A stretch of DNA of 56,701 nt, from contig NZFS01000011.1 of NCBI GenBank assembly GCA_002690725.1, positions 76,026 through 132,726 of the forward strand. Direction: 5' to 3'. Of this stretch, positions 1 through 9,492 are shown in pieces. Below the pieces are notes generated by a model. That model was given only the letters and a program-made list of their open reading frames with translations. It did not search any database and had not been told where the DNA came from. Source of the DNA: Gammaproteobacteria bacterium. GTDB lineage: Bacteria > Pseudomonadota > Gammaproteobacteria > Magnimaribacterales > D2472. Position 1 is the stretch's first letter; every line of letters starts with the position of its first letter. Made by a program: the position numbers and the translations under genes.

Positions 1-729
1 ATTATTGATGGTTTTTCAGATTCTATTGAGCAAATAAATTCTAAAGAATTCTGTAAAGATATTGATTTAATCATTCTGTCAGTTCCCCCAAAACAAACAC
101 TAGATGTTTTAAATAAACTCAAAGATGTATGGAATTCTGATACAAGTATTACTGATACATCAAGTGTAAAGAATCATATTAAATTAGAGGGCACTTCTAA
201 TATCTTACTTTCTCACCCAATAGCAGGATCAGATCAATCAGGCATATCTTCAGCAAATGCTAATCTTTTTACAAACAAAAAAAATGTTCTCTGCGATCCA
301 TTTAATTGTGATAAAGAACACTATGAAAAGGTTGAGAACTTTTGGAAAAATGCTCTGCAGATGAAAATTGCCTTAATGACAGTTAATGAACACGATTTGG
401 TTTTTGCAATGACGAGTCATTTACCTCACCTAGTATCTTATGCCTTAATTGATTCAATTAGATTATCTAATCATGATGTTGAGGATAATGCTGGAGGAGG
501 ACTAAAAGAATTTTTAAGATTAAGCGGATCTAATTCAGAGATGTGGCGTGATATCTTTGTTTTAAATAGAGTTGATTTAATTAAAGCTCTTGCCGGGATG
601 CAGATTTCGTTAAACAATCTTCTAGAACTAATAACAGAAACAAAACAAATTCCAGATATTTTTTCGCATCTAGAGCTACTTAATAAAGAACTTGATGAAA
701 TAAAGTCTTTCAAAGAAGATAAATTTTGA
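1..729 (+). CDS. tyrA: Prephenate dehydrogenase, C-terminal part (left-truncated)
   Basis: The reading frame is open from base 1, so the N-terminal NAD-binding start lies outside the window; 242 residues are visible. Prephenate dehydrogenase converts prephenate to 4-hydroxyphenylpyruvate for tyrosine synthesis in the cytoplasm. Family motifs are visible: HPIAGSDQSG (about fragment residue 72; family form HPMAG.E..G), then EHD and SHLPH in the dimerisation domain. The stop overlaps the aroA start by four bases (TTGA), so the two are probably translationally coupled. Next-door aroA, cmk and rpsA match the common gammaproteobacterial order. It could be a bifunctional TyrA, but the missing N-terminus prevents a decision. 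Confidence 0.9.
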   Translation: MIDGFSDSIEQINSKEFCKDIDLIILSVPPKQTLDVLNKLKDVWNSDTSITDTSSVKNHIKLEGTSNILLSHPIAGSDQSGISSANANLFTNKKNVLCDPFNCDKEHYEKVENFWKNALQMKIALMTVNEHDLVFAMTSHLPHLVSYALIDSIRLSNHDVEDNAGGGLKEFLRLSGSNSEMWRDIFVLNRVDLIKALAGMQISLNNLLELITETKQIPDIFSHLELLNKELDEIKSFKEDKF

Positions 730-2039
730 ACTTGATATCTCATAAGACAAAATCTCTCAATGGAAAAATTAATTGTCCTGGAGATAAATCAATTTCTCAA
801 AGAATATTAATTATAGGATCACTTTTAAACTGTGATATGCAATTAGATGGTTTTTTAAATGCAGAAGATCCAATATCAACTATGGAAGCACTAAATGAAA
901 TCGGAGCTTCAATTTCAATAAACCAAGATTACGTATTTTTAAATAAAAGAGACGTTCCATTTAAAAATCCTAAAAATGATTTAAATTTAGGTAATTCTGG
1001 AACAGGCTCGAGGCTTTTACTGGGTTTAATTTCTGGTTTAGGAATAAGATGTAACTTAACAGGTGATGAGTCTTTGTCAAAAAGACCTATGAATAGAGTT
1101 ATTAATCCTCTAAAAAAAATTGGATCAGTAATAAAGAGTAATGATGGAAAGCTTCCAATATCTACCATAGGTTCAAATATTATTAACAATTTTGAATACA
1201 AAATGCCAATTGCCAGTGCACAGGTGAAATCTTCACTGCTTTTAGCTGCTTTAGCTTCAAAAAAACAGATTAGAATAATTGAACCTAAAACAACCCGAGA
1301 TCATACAGAAAGGATGATAGAATTTTTTGGAGGAGATATTAGCTATGGGGATAGTTTAAATAAAGGTACTATCTCATTAAATGATTATAAGATATCTCCA
1401 AAAAATTTATACACTATTCCTGGTGATTTCTCATCCGCAGCTTTTATAATTGTAGCTTCTGTTATCTCAAAAAATTCTGAAGTCTTAATAAAAAATGTTG
1501 GATTAAATAAAACAAGAAACGGACTATTAAAAATTCTATTATTAATGGGTGCTGATATAAAAATTAAAAATGAAAGACTATTATCAAATGAAGAGGTTGC
1601 AGATATATTGGTAAAATCGTCAGATTTAAAAGGTATTGATGTCCCTGAGGATATTATTCCCAATATTATTGATGAAATTCCTATTTTAAGTATTGCAGCC
1701 TCATTCGCTAAAGGGGAAACAAGAATTACTAATGCAGCTGAATTAAGAGTTAAAGAATCCGATAGATTGATGGGAATTTCTGAAGGTTTAAATAAATTAA
1801 AAGTACTACATAAAATTTTTGAAGATGGAATATTTATCAAAGGAACATCTGAAGAAATTTATTGTGATAGCCCAATAGATTCTTACAACGATCACAGAAT
1901 TGCAATGAGCTTTCTAATATCAGGTATAAGATCAAAAAATTCGGTAAGTGTTTTAAACTGCAAAAATATTGAAACTTCATTTCCGAATTTCAGACATATA
2001 ATGAATTCATTAGGAATGAAAATTGATGAAAAAAATTAA
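726..2039 (+). CDS. aroA: 3-phosphoshikimate 1-carboxyvinyltransferase (EPSP synthase)
   Basis: Transfers the enolpyruvyl group of PEP to shikimate-3-phosphate in the shikimate pathway. The 437-residue length is normal. Visible motifs are CPGDKSISQR near the N-terminus (PEP/phosphate binding), LGNSGTGSR, GDESLSKRPM, SAQVKSS and the C-terminal NDHRIAM. The start is TTG at 726, which overlaps the tyrA stop by four bases; no better in-frame start lies close by. The 3' end overlaps cmk by about 14 bases. The gene sits inside the tyrA-aroA-cmk-rpsA-ihfB run, presumably one transcript. Confidence 0.95.
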   Translation: MNLISHKTKSLNGKINCPGDKSISQRILIIGSLLNCDMQLDGFLNAEDPISTMEALNEIGASISINQDYVFLNKRDVPFKNPKNDLNLGNSGTGSRLLLGLISGLGIRCNLTGDESLSKRPMNRVINPLKKIGSVIKSNDGKLPISTIGSNIINNFEYKMPIASAQVKSSLLLAALASKKQIRIIEPKTTRDHTERMIEFFGGDISYGDSLNKGTISLNDYKISPKNLYTIPGDFSSAAFIIVASVISKNSEVLIKNVGLNKTRNGLLKILLLMGADIKIKNERLLSNEEVADILVKSSDLKGIDVPEDIIPNIIDEIPILSIAASFAKGETRITNAAELRVKESDRLMGISEGLNKLKVLHKIFEDGIFIKGTSEEIYCDSPIDSYNDHRIAMSFLISGIRSKNSVSVLNCKNIETSFPNFRHIMNSLGMKIDEKN

Positions 2040-2685
2040 TGTAATAACCATTGATGGTCCGTCTGCCTCTGGTAAGGGTTCTTTATCAAAAGAAATCGCT
2101 AATAGTTTTGACTTTAATCTTCTTGATAGTGGCGCTTTGTATAGACTATATGCATATCTGTCTAACATGAGTTTTACGTTAAATGAAATTGTTGGCCAAA
2201 TTAGAAAAAATGTGAATTTTGATCTAAACGATAAAGAACTTTTAATTAATTATTTAGATAATGATATTACAAGTGACTTGAGAACTGAAGTTATTGCAAA
2301 AACTGCTTCAAAATTAAGCTCGATTAAAGAAGTTAGAGAAGCTTTATTTAACATACAAAGAAATTTTTATGACGGAGGTGTCTTAGTTGCTGACGGACGA
2401 GACATGGGTACCGTTGTATTTAACGACGCAAAATTAAAAATATTTCTAACTGCATCTTCTCAAGAAAGAGCGAAAAGAAGATATTTAGAGTTGCAGAATC
2501 GTGGTCAAGAAGTTAATATGCCCGCTCTGATAGCAGATATTGAAGAAAGAGATTTAAAAGATAGCTCTAGAGAATTATCACCTCTCTTTCCAGCTGAAGA
2601 TGCTCATATTATTGACTCTTCAAACTTATCGCTTGAAGAAGTATTCAGTATTACTGAAAATTTAATAAATAAGGAATTTATATAA
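2026..2685 (+). CDS. cmk: Cytidylate kinase
   Basis: Phosphorylates CMP/dCMP to the diphosphates using ATP. The P-loop GPSASGKGS is at about residues 11-19, DSGALYR at about 34-40, and DGRDMGTVVF at about 123, all typical of bacterial Cmk. The ATG at 2026 is preferred; a TTG directly before it at 2023 is a one-codon alternative. The start lies inside the end of aroA, and the stop (TAA) is directly followed by the rpsA ATG, so expression with the neighbours is likely coupled. The length, about 219 residues, is normal. Confidence 0.95.
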   Translation: MKKINVITIDGPSASGKGSLSKEIANSFDFNLLDSGALYRLYAYLSNMSFTLNEIVGQIRKNVNFDLNDKELLINYLDNDITSDLRTEVIAKTASKLSSIKEVREALFNIQRNFYDGGVLVADGRDMGTVVFNDAKLKIFLTASSQERAKRRYLELQNRGQEVNMPALIADIEERDLKDSSRELSPLFPAEDAHIIDSSNLSLEEVFSITENLINKEFI

Positions 2686-3993
2686 ATGTCTGAAACTTTC
2701 TCTGCTTTACTTGATGATAGTTTAAATGCACTTGATATGCAGCCAGGATCAATAGTTTCAGGTGTTGTCTTAGATGTTGATAAAGATTATGTAACTATAC
2801 ATGTTGGCTTAAAATCTGAGGGAATAGTCTCTTTAGATGAATTCAGAAATAATGATGGCAAGATCACTATTGAGGTTGGAGATGAAGTTGAAGTTGCCTT
2901 GGAAGCTGTGGAAGATGGATATGGTGAAACAAGAATTTCAAGAGAAAAGGCAAGAAAAATTTCAACATGGAAGATGTTAGAGGAGGCCTTAGAAACAGGC
3001 GAATTTGTAACAGGAAAAATTCATAACAGAGTCAAGGGTGGTTTTGCAGTAGAAGTTGACGTTGTTAAAGCATTTTTACCAGGTTCATTGGTTGATGTTA
3101 GACCAGTAAAAGAGGCACCTGATATTGAAAATACTGTCCAAGAATTTAAAGTAATAAAACTTGATTATAAAAGAAATAATGTTGTTCTCTCAAGGAAAGC
3201 AGTTCTAGAGAAGAATAATTCAGCAGTTAAGGTAGAGCTCTTAAAGAACCTTGAAGAAGGCCAGATTGTTAAGGGTATTGTAAAAAATATCACTGATTAT
3301 GGAGCTTTTATAGATCTTGGTGGTTTAGATGGATTACTCCACATAACCGACATATCTTGGTCAAGGGTGTCAAATCCCTCTGAACATTTAAATATAGGGG
3401 AAGAGATAGACGTAAAGATTTTGAGTTTCGACAAGGAAAAGCTTAGAGTTTCACTTGGCCTCAAACAGATTAATAATGATCCATGGGAGAATGTTGAATC
3501 AAATTACACTGTTGGTGGTATTTATGAGGCTTTTGTCTCAAATATAACTGATTATGGTTGCTTTGCTCAGCTTGAAGAAGGCATTGAAGGATTAATTCAT
3601 TTGTCAGAGCTAGATTGGACAAGTAAAAATATCCATCCTTCCAAAGTTGTGGAGTTAGAAGAAAAAATAAAGGTTATGATTTTAGAAATAGATCATGACA
3701 AAAGAAGAATTTCTCTGGGTTTAAAGCAAACTAAACCAAATCCATGGACTGAATTCGCTAATAAATACCTTATTGGTGATAAAGTTGAAGGCAAAATCAA
3801 GTCGATAACCGATTTTGGAATTTTTGTTGGTCTTGAAGGCGAAATAGATGGCCTGATTCATTTATCTGACATATCTGAGGAGGAAGATCCAAAGAAGGCG
3901 CTGGATAAATTCAAGAAAGATCAGGATATAAAATGTATAGTTTTTGCAATTGATTCAGATAAAGAAAGAATTTCTTTAAAACTTAGTGAATAA
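2686..3993 (+). CDS. rpsA: 30S ribosomal protein S1, five-domain form
   Basis: S1 binds mRNA on the small ribosomal subunit and helps unfold leaders for initiation. Five S1/OB repeats can be read in order: about residues 21-90, 106-170, 190-260, 276-345 and 362-432; repeats 3-5 carry the strong GxxxxIxDxGxFVxL and GLIHLSDIS-type signatures. The protein is 435 residues against about 557 in E. coli, whose S1 has six repeats, so one repeat is missing, apparently the last. An AAGGA Shine-Dalgarno at 2671-2675 precedes the ATG. The order cmk-rpsA-ihfB is conserved in gammaproteobacteria. The frame runs directly to its stop with ihfB beginning inside it, so a downstream frameshift does not explain the short length. 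Confidence 0.95.
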   Translation: MSETFSALLDDSLNALDMQPGSIVSGVVLDVDKDYVTIHVGLKSEGIVSLDEFRNNDGKITIEVGDEVEVALEAVEDGYGETRISREKARKISTWKMLEEALETGEFVTGKIHNRVKGGFAVEVDVVKAFLPGSLVDVRPVKEAPDIENTVQEFKVIKLDYKRNNVVLSRKAVLEKNNSAVKVELLKNLEEGQIVKGIVKNITDYGAFIDLGGLDGLLHITDISWSRVSNPSEHLNIGEEIDVKILSFDKEKLRVSLGLKQINNDPWENVESNYTVGGIYEAFVSNITDYGCFAQLEEGIEGLIHLSELDWTSKNIHPSKVVELEEKIKVMILEIDHDKRRISLGLKQTKPNPWTEFANKYLIGDKVEGKIKSITDFGIFVGLEGEIDGLIHLSDISEEEDPKKALDKFKKDQDIKCIVFAIDSDKERISLKLSE

Positions 3994-4279
3994 AATCAAG
4001 AAAGAAACATTTACCCGCTCAGATATAGAATCATCTCTTAAAAAAGAATTCCCAAGTATTCCAAAAACAAAAATTTCAGAAGTAATTGACATAATTTTAG
4101 ATACCATAGTCGAATCAATTGCTCTTGATGAGAAACTTGAAATACGAGGTTTTGGTACTTTTTCAAAAAAATTTATTAGGCCTAGAAAGTTTATTAATCC
4201 CAAAACAAAAAAAATTTCGTACTTAGGTGAAACGGCAACAATGCATTTTAAGCCCTCAAAATCACTGATTAAAAAATGA
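3986..4279 (+). CDS. ihfB: Integration host factor subunit beta
   Basis: DNA-bending nucleoid protein that forms a heterodimer with IhfA. The 97 residues contain the HU/IHF core RGFGTFS and NPKTKK on the DNA-inserting arm, and the C-terminal HFKPSK. Proline is kept at the arm tip, but the usual PRTGRNPKT reads PRKFINPKT, so the Gly-Arg before Asn-Pro is lost. The start is GTG at 3986, inside the rpsA end. The stop overlaps the pyrF ATG (ATGA). Position after rpsA supports the beta-subunit call; the alpha subunit is at 49155-49427. Confidence 0.9.
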   Translation: MNKIKKETFTRSDIESSLKKEFPSIPKTKISEVIDIILDTIVESIALDEKLEIRGFGTFSKKFIRPRKFINPKTKKISYLGETATMHFKPSKSLIKK

Positions 4280-4938
4280 TTATTGTTGCAATAGATGAAA
4301 TTAATTTCAAAAAAGCATCAAATATTATAGATAATCTTGATTCAGAAAAATGTATGATCAAAATTGGAAGTGTCGCTTTTAATTCTTTGGGCCACAAAAT
4401 AATTGATTATGCTGCTCAAAAAAGTTTTGATATATTTCTTGATTTAAAACTCCATGATATCCCTAATACAGTAAAAAAAACTATCGAAGGCCTTTCGTCA
4501 TTACCAATAAAAATCCTAACCGTCCATACATCTGGTGGAAAGGATATGATGTCAGCTGCAATGGAAGCTGTCTCTGGAACAGATATAAAAGTTTTTGGAG
4601 TAACAGTTTTGACTAGTCTCAATGATGATGATACAACCGCAATATTCAAAAGAACACCTTCTGAGCAAGTAGAAGCAATGTTAGATGCAGCGGAATCAGC
4701 GGGAATCGATGGAGTTGTTTGTTCTCCTCATGAATTAAAGCAAGTTAAAAAAAGAGAATCCTTATTATCAATAACTCCTGGTATCAGATTACAAAATTTG
4801 AATGATGATCAAAAAAGAGTTATGACTCCAAAAGAGGCAATAAATCTTGGCGCAGACTTTCTTGTAATTGGAAGACCTATTACAGTTGCTGAAAATATCG
4901 GTGAGACTCTGGATGAGATTTATCAAAACATATCATGA
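4276..4938 (+). CDS. pyrF: Orotidine 5'-phosphate decarboxylase
   Basis: Last step of de novo UMP synthesis. The catalytic DLKLHDIP motif lies at residues 56-63 (Lys58, Asp61), TPGIR in the C-terminal half, and the phosphate-binding IGRPIT near the end; this is the usual bacterial TIM-barrel type of 220 residues. The ATG overlaps the ihfB stop by four bases and the TGA overlaps the pgi ATG by four bases, so it is in the middle of a coupled operon. Confidence 0.95.
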   Translation: MIIVAIDEINFKKASNIIDNLDSEKCMIKIGSVAFNSLGHKIIDYAAQKSFDIFLDLKLHDIPNTVKKTIEGLSSLPIKILTVHTSGGKDMMSAAMEAVSGTDIKVFGVTVLTSLNDDDTTAIFKRTPSEQVEAMLDAAESAGIDGVVCSPHELKQVKKRESLLSITPGIRLQNLNDDQKRVMTPKEAINLGADFLVIGRPITVAENIGETLDEIYQNIS

Positions 4939-6305
4939 GCAAAGAAATGTCTAAAACCTATACTTACGAAGACAACATCTTGCGTTATGAATTTCTTAAT
5001 AATGACTTTACAGAAGACCTTTATAAAGAGTTTGATCATAAAGCAACAGAACTTGGCCTTAATTTAAAAATAGATGATTTGTTAAGCGGCAAAGTTGTTA
5101 ACTTGACTGAAAATCAAGCTGCATTTCATCCTAAATATAGAAAAAACAAAGGCTTTATTCATGAATTTATAAAATCAGATACAGACTTTGCTCCAGATGT
5201 AGAGGGCTTAAAAGATGAAGCATTAATTAACTTTATGTACGAAGCACAATCTGCTGAAAATATTGTTTCTTTAGGAATTGGTGGATCGTATGAAGGACCA
5301 AAACTATTAATTGAAAGCCTTGGTCATGGCGAGGTACTTTCCGAGTGGAAACATTATTTTATAACTGGTTCAGATAGAATTGAGTTGGATGAAACACTAA
5401 AAAAACTAAATCCAAAAAAAACTGTTTTTATTGTCTCTTCTAAATCATTTACTACAGATGAAACAATTGAGAGCCTAAAAGATGCAATTCATTGGTCAGG
5501 AGATATGAATAGATTTATTGCAATAACAGCAAATAAGAAAGAAGCTCAAAAATTTAATTTCAAACACATTTCTCAATTTGATAATGAGATTGGTGGTAGA
5601 TATTCAATATGGTCTAGAATATCTTATGCAGCTGCTTGTTTTGCTATGCCAGTGAATCATGAAAATACTTTTGATAATTTTTGTTTAGGCGGCTCAATTG
5701 CAGATAGCTATATATCTGATAATGAAGATTATCAAAAATTTGTAAAGATGTTAGCCTTTTCAGATATTTGGTTTCATAACTTCAAAGAAAAAAATACTAG
5801 AGCAATCTTATGCTATGACTGGAAGCTTAGATCTCTGCCTAACTACTTTCAACAACTTGAAATGGAATCGCTTGGAAAAAGACCAAGTAAAAATTCTGAA
5901 TTCAAAAAAACTGGTCAAATTATTTTTGGAGGATATGGTCCAACAGCACAACACTCCTATTTTCAATTATTACATCAGGGAACTCAAAATATCTGTGCAG
6001 ACATAATTTTAAACAAAGATAATGAATATAATGGCTTAGCTTATTCTCAGGGCGTAACTCAAGCAAGGCTTCTATCAGAGGGAGCTTCAAATCTACTAAA
6101 AAAGGAAGAAACAATTAATGGCAATGTTCCGGTTAATCTTTTCATCTTTGATGGTATTGATGCAAAAAAATTAGGATTTCTAATTGCAACTTGGGAACAC
6201 AGAGTTTTTATATCCTCAGTAATATTGCAAATAAATCCTTTTGATCAGTTTGGTGTAAATGCTGGCAAGATTTATACTAAGAAATATCAAATTAAAAAAG
6301 ACTAG
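4935..6305 (+). CDS. pgi: Glucose-6-phosphate isomerase (short form)
   Basis: Interconverts glucose-6-phosphate and fructose-6-phosphate. Sugar-phosphate signatures are present: LGIGGS, SSKSFTT, GGRYSIWS. The catalytic Glu lies in QLEMESLGK, the His in AQHSYFQLLHQGT, and the C-terminal Lys in FDQFGVNAGK. At 456 residues it is clearly shorter than the roughly 550 of E. coli Pgi, mainly through a reduced N-terminal part and trimmed loops, while all three catalytic residues remain. It starts with ATGA overlap on pyrF. A second Met five codons in is an alternative start. Confidence 0.93.
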   Translation: MSKEMSKTYTYEDNILRYEFLNNDFTEDLYKEFDHKATELGLNLKIDDLLSGKVVNLTENQAAFHPKYRKNKGFIHEFIKSDTDFAPDVEGLKDEALINFMYEAQSAENIVSLGIGGSYEGPKLLIESLGHGEVLSEWKHYFITGSDRIELDETLKKLNPKKTVFIVSSKSFTTDETIESLKDAIHWSGDMNRFIAITANKKEAQKFNFKHISQFDNEIGGRYSIWSRISYAAACFAMPVNHENTFDNFCLGGSIADSYISDNEDYQKFVKMLAFSDIWFHNFKEKNTRAILCYDWKLRSLPNYFQQLEMESLGKRPSKNSEFKKTGQIIFGGYGPTAQHSYFQLLHQGTQNICADIILNKDNEYNGLAYSQGVTQARLLSEGASNLLKKEETINGNVPVNLFIFDGIDAKKLGFLIATWEHRVFISSVILQINPFDQFGVNAGKIYTKKYQIKKD

Positions 6306-6323
6306 AAGTCATAATTTTTTGCT

Positions 6324-8111
6324 ATGTCTATTAATTTAAAGAAAGTACCCAATACGCCAGGAGTTTACAAATTTTTTTGTAATCATGAAATTATTTATAT
6401 TGGTAAAGCAAAAGATTTAAAAAAAAGGGTCTCCTCTTACTTTGGAAAATCTCACAAAGACAGAAAGACTTCACAGATTAAATTTCTTACTGACAAAGTA
6501 GAAACTTTTACAACAAAAAATGAGGTTGAAGCATTATTACTTGAGCAAATGCTTATAAAAGAAAATAAACCAAAATTTAATATTCTTTTAAGAGATGATA
6601 AGACTTATCCTTATATATACTTTTCTTCAGATCATGATTTCCCAGGTGTTTATTTAAAAAGAACCAAAAAAGCAGTTGATAGAAATTACTTTGGACCGTT
6701 TGTCAGCTCTGAGGCTGTCAAAAAATCAATCAAAGAAATTCAAAAAATATATAAGGTGAGAAATTGTAGTGATACCACCTTTGCTAATAGAACTAGACCA
6801 TGCATTGAATATCAAATGAAAAGGTGTTCTGCTCCTTGTGTAAATCATATAAAAAAAGTTGATTACTTTGAGGATATAACTGGCGCAAAGTCATTTATTT
6901 CTTCTACTGATAAGAAAACAGTTCAAAGATTGATTAAAGATATTGATGTTGCGGTTACAAAATTAGACTTTGAAAAAGCTGCTGAAATAAGAGATCGTTT
7001 AAAAAGATTAAATTTACTAAAGGAGGAGCAATCAGTTGTAACGTTTGCCACAAATGTAGATATCTTTTCTGTGCATTCAGAATTAACTTATCTAGGCATA
7101 TCAATTATTGTTGTAAGAAATGGAAAAATAAGAGGCACTAAGACACATCTCATAAAACAGGCTCATTTTGAAAATATAGAAGAAGTCTATCAAAGTGCTA
7201 TTGTTAACTTTTATGACTATCAGATAGATATCCCAAAGAAGATTTTATGTACAAACTCACTAGAAAATAATAAATTGCTAGAGGATATGTTTAGTTCAAA
7301 ACATCAGAAAAAAGTAAAAATTATTCACTCACCAAATAAATCCATAAGGCCAATTTTTAATTTATGCAGACTCAATGCGAAACAGGTCATAAAAAATCAT
7401 ATTAGCAAGGAGGATAAGTATACTTTTGCAATGCAGGAGCTTAGTAATTACTTAGGAATAGAAAATATTAAAAAAATTGAGGGTTATGATGTAAGTCATT
7501 TTTCAGGTGATAATGCTGTAGCATCCTGTGTAGTATTCTCTATGCAAGGACCACAAAAAAAGAACTATAGATTATTTAATATTCCGGCAGAACTATCTGG
7601 TAATGATATAGGTTCGCTTGAACACGTATTGGAGAGAAGAATAAAATACTACACTGATCCTGATTTAAAGCCTGATGTAATTTTAATTGATGGCGGTAAA
7701 ATGCAACTTAATTTTGTTAACAAAATTATTAATAAATCTGATCATCGTGACATCAAGGTTATTTCGATCGTTAAAGGTTCTAAAAGGGTACGAGCAACTG
7801 AGACCATAATAAGCGAGCATGGCATTATTGAATTAGATAAATACTCCAAGGCTTTTTTAATCCTTCAAGAGATTCGTGATGAGTCGCATAGGTTTGCAAT
7901 TCGAGCACAAAGAAATAAAAAAAGAAAGAAAATTAATCAATCTGAATTAGATTCTATTAAAGGTATTGGGGAAATTTTAAAAAAACGTCTTCTAACGAAA
8001 TTTAAAAACATTAAGAATATTAAATCTGTTGGTATTAAAGAATTAATGACTGTTGAAGGCATAAATGAGAAAATAGCCAAAGAAATATTAGATAAATTCA
8101 AAAATGACTAA
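6324..8111 (+). CDS. uvrC: UvrABC system protein C (excinuclease subunit)
   Basis: Makes the two incisions in nucleotide excision repair. Domain order is complete: N-terminal GIY-YIG nuclease (PGVYKF, IIYIGKAKDLKKRV, residues about 10-90), a Cys-rich segment (RPCIEYQMKRCSAPC), the UvrB-binding UVR motif (FEKAAEIRDRL, about 215-230), the RNase H-like nuclease domain (GYDVSHFSG, DVILIDGGK), and C-terminal helix-hairpin-helix motifs (SIKGIGEILKKRLL, VEGINEKIAKEIL). Length 595 is normal. It overlaps pgsA by eight bases; the uvrC-pgsA pair is conserved in gammaproteobacteria. Confidence 0.96.
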   Translation: MSINLKKVPNTPGVYKFFCNHEIIYIGKAKDLKKRVSSYFGKSHKDRKTSQIKFLTDKVETFTTKNEVEALLLEQMLIKENKPKFNILLRDDKTYPYIYFSSDHDFPGVYLKRTKKAVDRNYFGPFVSSEAVKKSIKEIQKIYKVRNCSDTTFANRTRPCIEYQMKRCSAPCVNHIKKVDYFEDITGAKSFISSTDKKTVQRLIKDIDVAVTKLDFEKAAEIRDRLKRLNLLKEEQSVVTFATNVDIFSVHSELTYLGISIIVVRNGKIRGTKTHLIKQAHFENIEEVYQSAIVNFYDYQIDIPKKILCTNSLENNKLLEDMFSSKHQKKVKIIHSPNKSIRPIFNLCRLNAKQVIKNHISKEDKYTFAMQELSNYLGIENIKKIEGYDVSHFSGDNAVASCVVFSMQGPQKKNYRLFNIPAELSGNDIGSLEHVLERRIKYYTDPDLKPDVILIDGGKMQLNFVNKIINKSDHRDIKVISIVKGSKRVRATETIISEHGIIELDKYSKAFLILQEIRDESHRFAIRAQRNKKRKKINQSELDSIKGIGEILKKRLLTKFKNIKNIKSVGIKELMTVEGINEKIAKEILDKFKND

Positions 8112-8637
8112 TTTTATAAACTTTATCACCATTGCTAGAATATTTTTAGCGCCAATAATTTTGATTTTTTTAATATTTGGAAATTATTTGGTTTGTGTTT
8201 TACTATTCTTTGTAGCTGGATTAACTGATTACTTAGATGGTTACTTAGCAAGAAAATACAATGCTGAGTCGCAATTAGGAGAAATTTTAGATCCTATCGC
8301 TGACAAGATTCTTATTGTATTTATTTTAATAGGATTATCTGTTGATCTTGACAGCTTCCTGATTGCTTTTTTAGGATCTTTAATAATTGCAAGAGAAATT
8401 GGAGTATCTGCTCTTAGAGATTATTCTTCAAGAAATAATAAATCTCATAAAACAAAGGTAACCTATTTGGCAAAAATAAAAACTTCTGTTCAATTATTTT
8501 CTATAGGATTATACATATTTGCATTAGCTTTCAGCTTTAACCTTTTAATAGTTATTGGTGATATTTTTCTAATAATTGCAACATTTGTTACTCTTTATAC
8601 AGGGTATGAATATACCTTAAATGTCTTTAAAAAATGA
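8104..8637 (+). CDS. pgsA: CDP-diacylglycerol-glycerol-3-phosphate 3-phosphatidyltransferase
   Basis: Inner-membrane enzyme making phosphatidylglycerol phosphate. The CDP-alcohol phosphotransferase motif is perfect: Asp45-Gly46, Ala49-Arg50, Gly59, Asp63 and Asp67 (DG-x2-AR-x8-G-x3-D-x3-D). Several hydrophobic helices span the 177 residues. It overlaps uvrC, and its stop overlaps the next ATG (ATGA). In E. coli the gene is followed by tRNA genes glyW-cysT-leuZ; here a tRNA-Cys and a tRNA-Leu(UAA) follow too, but separated by surface-sugar genes. Confidence 0.95.
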   Translation: MTNFINFITIARIFLAPIILIFLIFGNYLVCVLLFFVAGLTDYLDGYLARKYNAESQLGEILDPIADKILIVFILIGLSVDLDSFLIAFLGSLIIAREIGVSALRDYSSRNNKSHKTKVTYLAKIKTSVQLFSIGLYIFALAFSFNLLIVIGDIFLIIATFVTLYTGYEYTLNVFKK

Positions 8638-9488
8638 AAATTGGTATTATTGGATATGGTTTTGTAGGCGAAGCTTTATCAAAAGGTTTCAAGAATGATG
8701 TAGAAGTTTTTAAAGTAGATCCTAAACTTAAAACTTCCATAGAAGATCTAAAAGAATTTAATCCAGAAACTATTTTTATTTGTGTGCCGACACCTATGCA
8801 CAGTGATGGAATTCAAGATATATCAACATTAGAGCAAGTAGCTGAAGATTTAAAAAAAAATAATTTCGATTCACTAGTTGTTCTTAAAAGCACAGTTCAT
8901 CCAGGAAATATAAACGATATAAAAAAAATTATTCCTTCATTAGTTTATAACCCAGAGTTTTTGAGAGAGAAACATGCCTATGAAGATTTTATCAATTCAA
9001 ACCTAATAGTTTTTGGCGGCAATAAAGAATCTTCGAATAAAATAGCACAAATTTATTTAAAACATACTAAATGTGTTAACAAAGATTATATTTTTACTGA
9101 TCTTATTACCGCTTCACTTCTAAAGTATGCAATTAATTCCTTTCTGGCATCCAAAGTAATTTTTTTCAATGAATTTCATGATTTGTTTAATGCTGTAAAT
9201 ACAAATGAATCATGGACAAATTTTATTAATTATCTCTCAAGAGATACTAGGTTGGGCAATTCGCATATGAATGTACCAGGTCATGATGGAAGATTTGGTT
9301 TTGGAGGAGCATGCTTACCAAAAGATGCAAACGCAATCACTGAATATGCATCTAAACTTAATGTTGAAATGAGCTTGATAAAACATGTTATAAATACAAA
9401 CAATAAGATAAGAGCTTCATACGAAGATGTAACAGATCGTGAAGAGCAACAAAATATTAAATATAATGATGGAGAGGTAAAAAAATAG
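8634..9488 (+). CDS. Nucleotide-sugar (UDP-glucose/GDP-mannose) dehydrogenase family, short form
   Basis: Related to NAD-dependent four-electron nucleotide-sugar dehydrogenases that make uronic acids. The Rossmann motif GYGFVG is at residues 7-12, VPTPMHSDG at 51-59, STVHPG at 86-91, YNPEFLRE at 105-112, and the catalytic cysteine lies in FGGACLPKD (Cys227). At 284 residues it lacks the C-terminal UDP-sugar-binding domain of the usual roughly 430-residue enzymes. The next gene starts five bases after the stop, so no lost C-terminus is hidden downstream. It overlaps pgsA by four bases. Whether it is still an active dehydrogenase is unclear; the catalytic Cys is kept. Confidence 0.8.
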   Translation: MKIGIIGYGFVGEALSKGFKNDVEVFKVDPKLKTSIEDLKEFNPETIFICVPTPMHSDGIQDISTLEQVAEDLKKNNFDSLVVLKSTVHPGNINDIKKIIPSLVYNPEFLREKHAYEDFINSNLIVFGGNKESSNKIAQIYLKHTKCVNKDYIFTDLITASLLKYAINSFLASKVIFFNEFHDLFNAVNTNESWTNFINYLSRDTRLGNSHMNVPGHDGRFGFGGACLPKDANAITEYASKLNVEMSLIKHVINTNNKIRASYEDVTDREEQQNIKYNDGEVKK

Positions 9489-9492
9489 AATT

